From the NCBI GenBank assembly GCA_028698175.1, contig JAQVDU010000004.1, positions 1-42,410 of the forward strand: a DNA stretch of 42,410 nt, in the 5' to 3' direction. Within the stretch, counting starts at the first letter, position 1; the number at the start of each line of letters is the position of its first letter. Source of the stretch: a bacterium (GTDB taxonomy: Bacteria > Hydrothermota > 32-111). The translations under genes and the position numbers were made by a program. Below the pieces are notes generated by a model. The model was not told where the DNA came from and searched no databases. It saw nothing but the letters and a program-made list of their open reading frames with translations. Shown one piece after another: positions 8,807-17,009 of the stretch.

Positions 8807-9397
8807 ATGAACAGTGTGAAGTTTAATGTCGATTATCCAAAGGAATTGTCGCGCGGAACATTGCTTCTTAAGACATTTTTCGGATGGCTCTACATCATGA
8901 TTCCCCACGGAATAGTTCTGGGAGTGCTGTCGTTGATAGCAAGCGTTATGTCGTTTTTTGCCTGGTGGGCAGTTCTCTTTACCGGAAAGTACCCCAGAGG
9001 GATGTTTGATTTCATAGTCAACACGTCAAGGTGGGGCATGAGAGTTTCGGCTTACCTCGGCCTTATGACAGACGTCAATCCTCCATACACAATGGATAAT
9101 ATTGAATCTCCAGTGAAGCTTGAAATAGTGTATCCCGAGAGTCTGTCGCGCGGAACACTGCTTCTAAGAACATTCTTCGGATGGCTCTATGTGGGAGTGC
9201 CGCACGGAATAATCTTAAGCGCGCTCGGAGCTCTTGCAGAGGCTATAATATTCATTTGCTGGTTTATAATTCTCTTTACGGGAAAGTTTCCGGAAGGAAT
9301 GTTCAAACTTTTGGTTGGCTATTTCAGATGGTCTTTCAGAGTAGGCGCATACTCCGGCTTCATGACAGACGAGTATCCTCCGTTCAGTTTTGACTGA
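8807..9397 (+). CDS. Tandem-duplicated DUF4389 membrane protein
   Basis: A 196-residue protein made of two copies of one unit of about 95 residues. Each unit has a YPxxLSRGTLLL opening, a transmembrane segment after GWLYxxxPHGI, the motif LFTGKxPxGMF, an RWxxRVxAY motif and an ending MTDxxPP. This matches the DUF4389 family (conserved SRG/PHG, TGxxP, RW and DxxPP features), which is membrane-bound and of unknown function. Usually one unit is seen per protein; here two are fused. DNA identity between the copies is locally high (TGTCGCGCGGAACA and TTCGGATGGCTCTA occur in both), so the duplication is fairly recent or maintained by gene conversion. An AAGGAGG precedes the ATG. It shares the promoter of the upstream lipoprotein. 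Confidence 0.8.
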   Translation: MNSVKFNVDYPKELSRGTLLLKTFFGWLYIMIPHGIVLGVLSLIASVMSFFAWWAVLFTGKYPRGMFDFIVNTSRWGMRVSAYLGLMTDVNPPYTMDNIESPVKLEIVYPESLSRGTLLLRTFFGWLYVGVPHGIILSALGALAEAIIFICWFIILFTGKFPEGMFKLLVGYFRWSFRVGAYSGFMTDEYPPFSFD

Positions 9398-9418
9398 ATG
9401 AAACTTGATTTTTAGTAT

Positions 9419-9442
9419 AAAAGGGCGCGTCAGCGCCCTTTT
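9419..9442. terminator. Bidirectional intrinsic terminator between convergent genes
   Basis: A 10-bp perfect stem (AAAAGGGCGC with GCGCCCTTTT) and a 4-nt loop GTCA, with A and T tracts on both sides. It serves both the DUF4389 gene and the convergent lamin-tail gene. The T tract overlaps the TAA stop codon of the minus-strand gene. Confidence 0.9.
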
Positions 9443-10251
9443 TAAATGCGAAGAAGCTTGATAACGGCTATCGAAGTTTCTCCTTTGACTGTCAGAAAAT
9501 AAATCCCCGGAGTTATAGAGCGCACTTCTATTTTTCCCTCACCGACTTTGAGCATGACCGAGGAAGAGAAAATTATCCTTCCGGATACATCTGCCAGAAA
9601 AACATCCGAATAACCCTCCATGACACATCCGACAGTGAAATATATTACATTATTCTTGAAAGATCCCCCGGTTTTATTGGGGTTGATTTTGGATTCAGTC
9701 TTTCCCTGTGTGCCTGACAGTTTCAGCGTATCATTGTGGAGTTCGATAAAATTGTAAACGTAATTTCCTGTGCCGCCCGTATCAGCAAACTCCGTAATTA
9801 TCATGCCTGCGCCGGAACCTCCGTTTGTGAAAGTCCCGGGAGAGGAGATGCTTGTCTGAATGAGAGTGAATGTGAAGACGTTTGAAGAATCTCTGCGCAT
9901 ACATTTGTCATTGTTGTTTGCGCGGGGCATGGTGGTGTCCTGCAGAACTCCCGAACTGTCGTAAAGCGAATAGGTCTCCCTGCCGTTGTTCAGAGGAATC
10001 AGCGGAGATACAGAATCAAGAAATATAACATTTGAATCTAATGTAACACCCCAGAATGCTTCAAATTCCTCCCTTGTAACGTCTCCTCTGCAAATGATGA
10101 GATACCCGCCGGAAGGAACAGTTATATCACCGAACGTATATGTGACAGAAGAACTGTCCTGCACAAGCTTCCAACCGGTTAAATTGATATCTGATGACAA
10201 TATGTTTAGAAAGATTAAAAAGATAAAAGCGGAAAAGGCCAATCTCTTCAT
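9442..10251 (-). CDS. Secreted lamin-tail-domain protein with type IX-like C-terminal sorting domain
   Basis: A 269-residue exported protein with a signal peptide (MKRLAFSAFIFLIFLNILSS). Residues about 20-130 match the lamin tail domain pattern: INLTGWKLVQDSSS, then TVPSGGYLIICR, then VIFLDSVSPLIPLNNGRET, and a YSLYDSSGVLQD strand. The last 75 residues end with VFLADVSGRIIFSSSV and then ITPGIYFLTVKGETSIAVIK. This is the shape of the Por-secretion/type A sorting domain (…D..GR....., .L..G.Y.L.......K…). The linker contains an ELHND-rich second beta segment. GGAGG lies before the ATG. Secretion by a type IX system is inferred from this tail; no T9SS component is present in the window. Confidence 0.72.
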   Translation of the reverse strand: MKRLAFSAFIFLIFLNILSSDINLTGWKLVQDSSSVTYTFGDITVPSGGYLIICRGDVTREEFEAFWGVTLDSNVIFLDSVSPLIPLNNGRETYSLYDSSGVLQDTTMPRANNNDKCMRRDSSNVFTFTLIQTSISSPGTFTNGGSGAGMIITEFADTGGTGNYVYNFIELHNDTLKLSGTQGKTESKINPNKTGGSFKNNVIYFTVGCVMEGYSDVFLADVSGRIIFSSSVMLKVGEGKIEVRSITPGIYFLTVKGETSIAVIKLLRI

Positions 10252-10269
10252 GCTTCCTCCTTTTTTGAT

Positions 10270-10297
10270 ATTTTATACCCTAGAGGCGAAAAATCAA
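10270..10297 (-). promoter_or_regulatory. Promoter for the lamin-tail gene
   Basis: On the minus strand TTGATT (10297-10292) and TAAAAT (10275-10270) are separated by 16 bp, followed by GGAGG and the ATG at 10251. The element has the same form as the promoter at 7569-7596. Confidence 0.45.
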
Positions 10298-10305
10298 GGC
10301 GCCCC

Positions 10306-10333
10306 TTTACTTTTTTAAAGAGTTTAATATGAT
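10306..10333 (+). promoter_or_regulatory. Promoter abutting lptF, predicted leaderless transcript
   Basis: TTTACT (10306-10311) and TATGAT (10328-10333) are 16 bp apart. The -10 box ends only six bases before the ATG at 10340, so the transcript probably starts at or next to the start codon. No Shine-Dalgarno sequence precedes that ATG. Confidence 0.5.
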
Positions 10334-10339
10334 TGATGT

Positions 10340-11509
10340 ATGAAAATTCTTGACAGAATGATAATTAAAGAGTTTATACCTAATTTCCTTTCATCCCTTG
10401 TCATTCTTGTTTTCGTACTAATCCTAAACAGAATTTTCGAGCTTATAAACATGATAGTGGCGAAGCACGTTGAGGTGCTGATAGTTTTAAAGCTCTTTTT
10501 ATACAACCTTCCCTTCATCGTTTTTCTTACGATTCCAATGGCTGTTCTAGTTGCTGCAATAATCACATTTGGCCGCCTATCATCCGATTTTGAAATTGCC
10601 GCAATGCGTTCGGCAGGCATTAACATTGTGAGGAATATATTTGTTTTATTCTCATTCTCCGCGATTCTGTTCGGTCTCGCATTCTTTTTCGCCGATTTTG
10701 TGGTGCCGCAGTCAAACCACAAAGTCAAGACGATTCTTTCGCAGATTGTAAAGATGAGGCCTGCAGTGTCTGTCGAGGAGAAGGTTATGAAATGGTCATA
10801 TGACAATAAAACAAGATTCTATTTTGATGAAATAAATGACGACAACACCTTTTCAGGATGCAGGGTATTTCAGAAAAATACGTCAATCTCATGCAATGAC
10901 GGAGTGATAGTGTCCGGAGAGAATGAGCATGAGGTATTTGTAAAGATGAAAGACGGAATAATGCTCGAAAATGAAGCAAAAAACGGTTTTAAAACAACCG
11001 AGTTCGGCGAACTTACGCTTAAACTGAAGATGTCCGAAGAGATTGAAGAGATGAACCGGAATGACAGGGGCGACAGAGAGATGAACGTGGCTATGCTTCT
11101 CTCGAACATAAAAGCCATTGAAGAGTCATACAAAGATAAAAATGCAAAAGACCAGCAGGAGAGAAAGAAGCGGGCCGTCTACAGGAACCTGACTGAAATC
11201 CACAAGAAATTCTCCATTTCATTCGGAGTATTTGCATTTGTTCTTTTAGGGTCTATAATCGGCGTCTCACTGAAAAAATCATCCCTCGCGCTCGGATTCA
11301 CTATTTCAACGGTTCTGTTTGTTATCTATTACATGATGCTTGTGCTTGGTGAACAGTTGTCCGATAAGGGCTCTGCCAATCCGGCGCTTTCCATTTGGTT
11401 TCCCAATTACCTGACGATTCTGCTGTGCATCTTTCTGATTTACAGGCTGTTGAACAGAGTTGAGCCGGTGAGTTTCGGTTTTTTAAAGGGTTTGGAAAAG
11501 AAAAAATGA
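10340..11509 (+). CDS. lptF: LPS export ABC transporter permease LptF
   Basis: Inner-membrane permease of the LptB2FG complex that extracts lipopolysaccharide from the inner membrane and feeds the periplasmic bridge. 389 residues, in the normal YjgP/YjgQ range. Three N-terminal membrane segments cover about residues 10-120, including the family-typical FLTIPMAVLVAAIITFGRLSSD and EIAAMRSAGIN. A periplasmic beta-jellyroll domain spans about 130-285, with three more segments at the C-terminus. The start codon overlaps nothing and has no SD, but the promoter stands directly upstream. The 3' end overlaps the lptG start by 4 bp (ATGA). Assignment of F versus G between the two paralogues follows gene order and is not certain. 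Confidence 0.85.
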   Translation: MKILDRMIIKEFIPNFLSSLVILVFVLILNRIFELINMIVAKHVEVLIVLKLFLYNLPFIVFLTIPMAVLVAAIITFGRLSSDFEIAAMRSAGINIVRNIFVLFSFSAILFGLAFFFADFVVPQSNHKVKTILSQIVKMRPAVSVEEKVMKWSYDNKTRFYFDEINDDNTFSGCRVFQKNTSISCNDGVIVSGENEHEVFVKMKDGIMLENEAKNGFKTTEFGELTLKLKMSEEIEEMNRNDRGDREMNVAMLLSNIKAIEESYKDKNAKDQQERKKRAVYRNLTEIHKKFSISFGVFAFVLLGSIIGVSLKKSSLALGFTISTVLFVIYYMMLVLGEQLSDKGSANPALSIWFPNYLTILLCIFLIYRLLNRVEPVSFGFLKGLEKKK

Positions 11510-12573
11510 AAATTCTCGACAGGCATCTGATAAAAAACTTCCTCTTCTTTCTTTTTGCAGGTACGTTGCTTTTTATCTTTATTTTTCTCATAGTCGATAT
11601 GTCGGATAATCTCACCTCATACATAGAAGGTGGGAGAAGCGCAAAAGAGATATTCTTCATTTACCTTTATCAGATTCCTTCCCTTATAATCCTCTTGTTT
11701 CCTATCGGAGGCCTTGTGGCTCTTTTCTTCACAGTCGGGCTTATGGTCAAAAACAATGAGCTTACCGCAGTTAAGGCCGCCGGCATTTCAATGTACAGGT
11801 TCATGATTCCGATATTCCTTCTTGTTTTGGCGCTTTCGACCATTCTTTTCCCATTCAATGAAACCGCTGTTGTCAAATCAAACAAAAGATACAGGGAGAT
11901 AAAGGAGCACGAGATATTTGCCCTTGTCAATGCGAGGGATTTTATTGTTTTTCAAGACAAACAGACATTGTTCAAGGGAGAATTTTTCTCGATGAAGACA
12001 AAGAAGCTCACCAAACCGGAGCTTTACTTCTTCGGGAAAGACGGAAAAATCAAAAGGCAGATACGCGCAGAGAGCGGTTTTTTTAATGATGGAATCTGGT
12101 ATTTTGAAAACGCAAGCGATATTATATTATCCGAAGGGCAAGAGAAGATTGACGAGAGCAAAACAATGGACCTGACAGGAATATTGAAAATCAATCCGGC
12201 GGAGATCCTTGTTGACAGAGAAAATACGGACATTTATCCGATAAAGAGCATTCTAAATACAATCGAGTCAATCAAAAAGAGCGGTTATGAATACAGAAAG
12301 CACTCGACTGAAATTGCATACAGATTCTACTATCTGCTTATCAACCTTATCATAATACTTATAGGGTCAAGCTTCGTAATCAATATAAAAAATACGGGAA
12401 TAGCATTCGGGCTATCTCTCTCTATACTGATAAGCTTTATTTATTGGGGTTTTTTGCAGGGTTTCAGGTCTGCCGCAGAGAGCGGCAGTGGCAGCGCATT
12501 CCTGCTTCTTCTTATACCCAACATCCTTTTCATGGCATTGGGTTCGGTGTTATTCATATACGCAAGAAAATAA
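11506..12573 (+). CDS. lptG: LPS export ABC transporter permease LptG
   Basis: Second half of the LptFG permease heterodimer in the inner membrane. 355 residues. It opens with MKILDRHLIKNFLFF like its partner (both begin MKILDR), which reflects their common origin. Conserved features are LIILLFPIGGLVALFFTVG and ELTAVKAAGISMYRF (the coupling-helix region contacting LptB), a periplasmic middle domain, and three C-terminal membrane segments. Translation is coupled to lptF through the ATGA overlap, with an A-rich GGAAAAG upstream. The ATPase LptB and the other Lpt proteins are not in the window. The gene is followed by the ssrA promoter. Confidence 0.85.
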   Translation: MKILDRHLIKNFLFFLFAGTLLFIFIFLIVDMSDNLTSYIEGGRSAKEIFFIYLYQIPSLIILLFPIGGLVALFFTVGLMVKNNELTAVKAAGISMYRFMIPIFLLVLALSTILFPFNETAVVKSNKRYREIKEHEIFALVNARDFIVFQDKQTLFKGEFFSMKTKKLTKPELYFFGKDGKIKRQIRAESGFFNDGIWYFENASDIILSEGQEKIDESKTMDLTGILKINPAEILVDRENTDIYPIKSILNTIESIKKSGYEYRKHSTEIAYRFYYLLINLIIILIGSSFVINIKNTGIAFGLSLSILISFIYWGFLQGFRSAAESGSGSAFLLLLIPNILFMALGSVLFIYARK

Positions 12574-12597
12574 CAATCATTTTGTTACGAATATATA

Positions 12598-12625
12598 TTG
12601 AAAAAACCATGATTTAGTTTATTAT
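12598..12625 (+). promoter_or_regulatory. Promoter of ssrA
   Basis: TTGAAA (12598-12603) and TATTAT (12620-12625) are 16 bp apart and would start transcription near 12632, shortly before the mature tmRNA 5' end. A TATACT at 12627-12632 is too close to the mature end to be the -10 element. Confidence 0.5.
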
Positions 12626-12634
12626 GTATACTAT

Positions 12635-12970
12635 GGGGGCGAAATTGGTCTCGACAGGGAGAGCAGTTGTGCAGGGGAAGCATGCCGAGATTGCTGGGGT
12701 CTCGTTAAACACCGGCAAAAAAACAAACGGCGAAAATCTCGCAATCGCTGCTTAATGCAGCAGGGTTTGTCGACTCCTGTCAGGGGTATCGGTAAAACCC
12801 TCATTATCCTGACTGCTTGCGTGCTCTGCCGCGAAGCGCGCATTAAGATAAGCGGCAAAACTCTCTTCTAGTTGCACCGCGCGCGAGGAGAGTCAAAAGG
12901 CGGTGCTAAGCATGTAGAAGGACTGCTCCACTCTCTTTGGACGCGGGTTCAACTCCCGCCGCCTCCACCA
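12635..12970 (+). ncRNA. ssrA: tmRNA (transfer-messenger RNA)
   Basis: Rescues stalled ribosomes by acting first as alanyl-tRNA and then as mRNA. The 5' end GGGGGCGAAATTGGTCTCGA is the classic tmRNA start. The 3' end GCGGGTTCAACTCCCGC is the T-arm, followed by CGCCTCC, which pairs with GGGGGCG (one G-U), then ACCA. CCA is encoded. The tag frame runs from about 12714 to the TAA at 12753-12755 and would give GKKTNGENLAIAA after the non-encoded alanine. The terminal AA fits protease-tag rules, while -LAIAA differs from the common -ALAA. The resume codon GGC is inferred by reading back from the stop codon. Total length is 336 nt, normal for a one-piece tmRNA. Confidence 0.95.
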
Positions 12971-12975
12971 CTGCT

Positions 12976-13204
12976 TTAGGGACGGTGGTTGAAATAGTTG
13001 AAGTGACAAAATCGCATATCTAAGTATTTTTAATTTAATACTTAGATATGATTTATGAAGGAATTTGGATATGAAATTCTTTACAAAATTCAAATAAAAA
13101 AAAGTGAGTGTTTTAGAATAAGCAAAATTCTGAAAACATCATCAATAGGTATATTTTGAATTGTTATTACACTGAATTTCAACTATTTCAACCACCGTCC
13201 CTAA
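12976..13204. mobile_element. MITE-like element with 27-bp perfect terminal inverted repeats
   Basis: The ends 12976-13002 and 13178-13204 are perfect inverted repeats of 27 bp (left end TTAGGGACGGTGGTTGAAAT...). Inside is another hairpin, 14-bp arms CATATCTAAGTATT (13015-13028) and its complement (13037-13050). The 229-bp body is AT-rich and has no coding frame of its own. It sits five bases after the ssrA CCA end and eight bases before the -35 box upstream of nfnA. The GGGACGG core matches solitary elements near 781, 19764 and 22924. REP elements mobilised by RAYT (IS200-like) transposases are the nearest known category, but the transposase is not in the window. Confidence 0.7.
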
Positions 13205-13212
13205 GATAAGTA

Positions 13213-13241
13213 TTGACAGAAACGGGGATTTTTGAGAGAAT
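13213..13241 (+). promoter_or_regulatory. Candidate promoter of nfnAB
   Basis: A perfect TTGACA (13213-13218) is followed 17 bp later by a weak GAGAAT (13236-13241). A long leader then leads to AGGAGG before the ATG at 13270. The -10 match is poor, so this may be an activated promoter. Confidence 0.4.
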
Positions 13242-13269
13242 AAGCGATATTTTTTTTACAGGAGGTTTG

Positions 13270-14112
13270 ATGACTTTAATCATTGAAAAAGAGACGCACG
13301 CAAGAAATATTCACAAATTTGTCATTAAATCTCCCCTTATAGCCCGTCATGCAAAGCCGGGTCAGTTTGTAGTCATAAGGGCTTTTGAAAAGAGCGAGAG
13401 GATACCGATTACTATATGCGACAAGGATGCAAAGAACGGAACCATAACATTGTATATTCAGGAGGTGGGCGCCTCTACCGCAAGAATAGCCGGTTTGAAA
13501 GAGGGTGAAAATTTTCTAGATATAGCAGGACCCCTGGGAAGACCTGCTCATATAACCAAGGTGGGTAAGGTTATAACAATCGGCGGAGGCGTGGGAAGCG
13601 CGATCACGTATCCTGAAACAAAAGCCTACAAAGAGTCAGGTAATTACGTGATTTCAATAATGGGTTTTCGCAGCAAAGACCATGTGATACTTGAAGATGA
13701 GATGAAGGTTGTTTCGGATGAGGCATACATAACTACTGATGACGGATCCTACAAAGAAAAAGGATTTGTGACGGATAAGCTGCGCGAAATAATTAAGAGG
13801 GGGGACAAAATAGACGAAGTTCTCGTTATAGGCCCCGCAATAATGATGAAGGTTGTTTCGGATATTACGAAGGAGCACAAAATAAAGACAATTGCCTCTT
13901 TAAACTCTATCATGGTTGACGGAACCGGTATGTGCGGAGCTTGCCGCGTGGAAGTGGGAGGCAAGACCAAATTCGCGTGCGTAGACGGGCCTGAGTTTGA
14001 CGCCCATCAGGTGGATTTTGACCTGCTTCTCAAGAGGATTGCCATGTATGCAGACGAAGAGAAAGAGTCCTATGAAAAAATAACAGGAAAGGATAAAGAT
14101 GGCAAAGAATAA
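13270..14112 (+). CDS. nfnA: Ferredoxin-NADP+ oxidoreductase subunit alpha / sulfide dehydrogenase beta-type (NfnA)
   Basis: Small subunit of the electron-bifurcating NADH-dependent reduced ferredoxin:NADP+ oxidoreductase. 280 residues. It carries an FAD site (RIPITICD near 44), an NAD-binding GGGVGSAITYPE near 105, and a [2Fe-2S] ligand set DGTGMCGACRV (Asp217, Cys222, Cys225) with Cys237. The close relative PyrK has a four-cysteine arrangement instead; the Asp ligand is typical of NfnA. AGGAGG stands five bases before the ATG at 13270. A longer frame to 13213 begins in the -35 box and was rejected. It overlaps nfnB by 14 bp. With nfnB it interconverts reduced ferredoxin, NADH and NADPH, which suggests a fermentative or anaerobic lifestyle. 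Confidence 0.88.
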   Translation: MTLIIEKETHARNIHKFVIKSPLIARHAKPGQFVVIRAFEKSERIPITICDKDAKNGTITLYIQEVGASTARIAGLKEGENFLDIAGPLGRPAHITKVGKVITIGGGVGSAITYPETKAYKESGNYVISIMGFRSKDHVILEDEMKVVSDEAYITTDDGSYKEKGFVTDKLREIIKRGDKIDEVLVIGPAIMMKVVSDITKEHKIKTIASLNSIMVDGTGMCGACRVEVGGKTKFACVDGPEFDAHQVDFDLLLKRIAMYADEEKESYEKITGKDKDGKE

Positions 14113-15490
14113 AATCCGCATTGAAATGCCTAAGCAGAGCGCAGAGAGTCGCAGTAAAAATTTTGAAGAGGTTGCACTGGGATACACAGAAGAGATGGCT
14201 CTTCTTGAAGCTGAGAGATGCCTTGAATGCAAAGATCCCGTGTGTATTGAAGGCTGTCCAGTTAATGTTCAGATTCCAAGCTTCATAAAATACATAAAAG
14301 AAAAAAAATATGCTGAGGCGGCAGCCAAAATCAAAGAGACTAATTCTCTGCCATCCGTCTGCGGGAGGGTCTGCCCTCAGGAGGAGCAGTGCGAAGCTAA
14401 ATGTATACTCTCTAAAGCCGGAAAGCCGGTGGCTATTGGGCGTTTGGAGAGATTTGCAGGAGATTTCGCCCTTGATGAAAAGACTAGAACCTGCGCAGTA
14501 AAATTTAAGGCGGGAAAGAACAGCGTAGCAGTGGTCGGCTCCGGACCGGGAGGCCTTACATGTGCGGCAGACCTTGCTATAAAGGGTTATGACGTTACTA
14601 TTTATGAGGCGCTTCATGAGGCGGGAGGAGTGCTTGTTTACGGAATTCCTGAGTTTCGACTTCCCAAGTCAATAGTCAAGGCGGAAGTCGAGTATTTAAA
14701 GAGCATAGGCGTCAAGTTTCAGATGAATGTTGTCATTGGAAAAACCATGTCCCTGCACGACCTCTTTGATGAAGGATTCAAAGCAGTTTATCTGGGTCTT
14801 GGAGCCGGACTGCCTAAGTTTATGAATCTGCCCGGAGAGAATCTCTTATCTATTTATTCTGCAAACGAATATCTGACGCGTACAAATCTTATGAAGGCAT
14901 ACAAATTCCCGGAGTATGACACTCCCATAAAAAAGGGGAACAAAGTCGCTGTAATAGGCGGCGGAAACGTGGCGATGGATGCAGTGAGGAGCGCTCTTAG
15001 GTACGGAGCAAATCAGGCGATGATAATTTACAGAAGGTCAAAGGAAGAACTTCCCGCAAGAAAAGAGGAGATTGAGAATGCAGAGGAGGAGGGAGTGAAG
15101 TTTCATTTTCTCGTCAATCCTCTTGAATTCATCGGAGATGACGACGGTTTTGTGAAGCACATCAAACTTCAAAAAATGGAGCTTGGTGAGCCTGATTCTT
15201 CAGGGAGAAGGAAACCCGTTCCAATAAAGGGAAGCGAGTTTCTCTTCGACGTTGACGTGGTTGTGGTTGCAATAGGGCAGACGGCAAACCCTGTTCTTCT
15301 TGAGGTCACTCCTGAAATCAAAACAAACAAGTGGGGCAACATAGAGATTTTTAACGAGTATGGCCAGACTTCAATGAAAGGAGTCTTTGCCGGAGGAGAC
15401 ATAGTGACCGGAGAGGCGACTGTAATACAGGCAATGGGAGCGGGAAAGAAGTCGGCTGAAGGAATAGACCTTTTTATAAAATCACTGTGA
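14099..15490 (+). CDS. nfnB: NADPH-dependent glutamate-synthase-beta-type subunit, NfnB
   Basis: Large subunit of NfnAB, the flavin-based bifurcating enzyme. 463 residues. The N-terminal iron-sulfur region has two cysteine groups: Cys41, 44, 49, 53 (CLECKDPVCIEGCP) and Cys88, 92, 98, 102 (CGRVCPQEEQCEAKC), for two [4Fe-4S] clusters. FAD binds at VVGSGPGGL (147-152) and NADP(H) at VAVIGGGNVAMDA near residue 280. The C-terminal FAD motif GVFAGGDIVTGEATVIQAMG is intact. GltD is the nearest alternative identity, but there is no glutamate synthase large subunit, and pairing with NfnA decides for Nfn. The gene ends just before a strong terminator and is convergent with gdhA. Confidence 0.9.
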   Translation: MAKNKIRIEMPKQSAESRSKNFEEVALGYTEEMALLEAERCLECKDPVCIEGCPVNVQIPSFIKYIKEKKYAEAAAKIKETNSLPSVCGRVCPQEEQCEAKCILSKAGKPVAIGRLERFAGDFALDEKTRTCAVKFKAGKNSVAVVGSGPGGLTCAADLAIKGYDVTIYEALHEAGGVLVYGIPEFRLPKSIVKAEVEYLKSIGVKFQMNVVIGKTMSLHDLFDEGFKAVYLGLGAGLPKFMNLPGENLLSIYSANEYLTRTNLMKAYKFPEYDTPIKKGNKVAVIGGGNVAMDAVRSALRYGANQAMIIYRRSKEELPARKEEIENAEEEGVKFHFLVNPLEFIGDDDGFVKHIKLQKMELGEPDSSGRRKPVPIKGSEFLFDVDVVVVAIGQTANPVLLEVTPEIKTNKWGNIEIFNEYGQTSMKGVFAGGDIVTGEATVIQAMGAGKKSAEGIDLFIKSL

Positions 15491-15504
15491 TAAAATTTGC
15501 TTAT

Positions 15505-15533
15505 AAAAAAGGGCGGCATTGCCGCCCTTTTTT
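15505..15533. terminator. Bidirectional terminator between nfnB and gdhA
   Basis: Stem GGGCGGC / GCCGCCC with a 3-nt loop, flanked by six A and six T, which gives U tracts in both directions. It serves both convergent operons. Confidence 0.93.
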
Positions 15534-15551
15534 ATTTGTCTGAGAAATTGC

Positions 15552-16892
15552 TTATACGTGTCCCTGATCGATCATCGAATCTGCAACTTTTAAGAATCCG
15601 GCAATGTTTGCTCCATTGACGTAGTTTCCGGGGGTTCCGAATTTCTCTGCCGCATTGACGCATGCAGAATGTATGTTGATCATTATATTGTGCAGTTTCT
15701 GGTCAACCTCTTCGCTTGTCCAGCTGTAGCGCATTGAGTTCTGTGACATCTCAAGACCGCTTGTTGCTACTCCGCCTGCGTTTGACGCCTTTCCGGGAGA
15801 GAATAACACTTTTGCGTCTGTGAATGCGCTTATCGCCTCGGGTGTCGATGACATGTTTGAGCCCTCGACTATGCAGATGCAGCCGTTCTTGAGAAGAGCC
15901 TTTGCCTCGTCTCCGTTAAGCTCGTTCTGCGTTGCGCATGGAAGGGCAATGTCCACTTTCTCTTCCCAAGGTCTCTTGCCTTCTACAAATTTAACCTTGA
16001 ATTTGTCTGCATAATCCTTCACCTTGTCGCGTCCCGACGCTCTCATCTCAAGCATGTACTCTATCTTTTCGCCCTTCACTCCTGCCTCGTCATAAATGTA
16101 TCCGTCGGGTCCTGATATTGTGACAACCTTTGCTCCGAGCTGGTTTGCCTTAATTGCAGCGCCCCATGCGACGTTTCCGAATCCGCTTATCGCGACCTTC
16201 TTCCCTTCAAGGGACTGTTTCTTCGTCTTGAGCATCTCATCTGCGAAATAGACCACTCCGAAACCCGTTGCCTCAGGACGTATCAGTGATCCGCCCCAGT
16301 TACGGCCCTTTCCCGTAAGAACGCCTGTGAACTCATTCTTTAATCTTTTGTACTGGCCGAACATGTATCCTATCTCTCTTCCGCCGACTCCTATGTCTCC
16401 GGCAGGAACGTCAGTGTCTGGTCCTATGTGCCTGAAAAGCTCAGTCATGAATGACTGGCAAAAGCGCATTACCTCACCGTCTGATTTGCCTCTGGGGTCA
16501 AAGTCGCTGCCGCCCTTTCCTCCGCCCATCGGAAGCCCTGTGAGCGAGTTCTTGAAAATCTGCTCAAAGCCCAAGAACTTGAGTATTGAAAGGTTGACTG
16601 ACTGGTGGAATCTGATTCCTCCCTTGTAGGGTCCGATTGCAGAGTTAAACTCAACCCTGTAACCCCTATTCACCTGGAATTCTCCCTTATCGTCTGTCCA
16701 TGGCACGCGGAATATTATTGTTCTTTCCGGTTCGACGATTCTCTCAAGAATGCTGTACTTTTTATACTTCGGTTCCTTGTCCATCACCACAGAGAGTGAC
16801 TCCAAAACCTCTGTCGCTGCCTGCAAAAACTCCTTTTCCCAAGGATATTTCTGTTTCAGCTCATCAATGACCTTACTTACGTAAGAGTTCAT
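15552..16892 (-). CDS. gdhA: Glutamate dehydrogenase, NADP-type hexamer
   Basis: Catalyses reductive amination of 2-oxoglutarate to glutamate in the cytoplasm. 446 residues, normal for the bacterial 50-kDa class. Substrate-site [10 protein letters not shown] (Lys90) and catalytic-site [14 protein letters not shown] (Lys126) correspond to the conserved lysines of E. coli GdhA. The nucleotide-binding region [16 protein letters not shown] begins near residue 230. Sequence form ([20 protein letters not shown]) is that of NADP-dependent anabolic enzymes. Start ATG at 16892 is preceded by a perfect AGGAGG with 6 nt spacing. It lies tail-to-tail with nfnAB, whose NADPH output it could use. It is divergent from the Rrf2 regulator gene. 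Confidence 0.95.
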   Translation of the reverse strand: MNSYVSKVIDELKQKYPWEKEFLQAATEVLESLSVVMDKEPKYKKYSILERIVEPERTIIFRVPWTDDKGEFQVNRGYRVEFNSAIGPYKGGIRFHQSVNLSILKFLGFEQIFKNSLTGLPMGGGKGGSDFDPRGKSDGEVMRFCQSFMTELFRHIGPDTDVPAGDIGVGGREIGYMFGQYKRLKNEFTGVLTGKGRNWGGSLIRPEATGFGVVYFADEMLKTKKQSLEGKKVAISGFGNVAWGAAIKANQLGAKVVTISGPDGYIYDEAGVKGEKIEYMLEMRASGRDKVKDYADKFKVKFVEGKRPWEEKVDIALPCATQNELNGDEAKALLKNGCICIVEGSNMSSTPEAISAFTDAKVLFSPGKASNAGGVATSGLEMSQNSMRYSWTSEEVDQKLHNIMINIHSACVNAAEKFGTPGNYVNGANIAGFLKVADSMIDQGHV

Positions 16893-17009
16893 GCATGACC
16901 TCCTATATCGGTTTTACTGACTATGTAAATTACTTTAAGCAACCTAAAATGCCAAAAGTTTTTGAGAATATATTATATCATTTAATATTTAAGTCAAGAG
17001 GGGGAGGGG

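Noticed and set aside
12893-13093. Minus-strand frame through the tmRNA 3' end, with an RRRELNPRP-like stretch
   Set aside because: This is the well-known artefact of translating the complement of a tRNA-like 3' end.
16893-17009. Firm promoter for gdhA
   Set aside because: A TTGGCA-N17-TAATTT pair can be drawn on the minus strand but is too weak and too AT-dependent to list.
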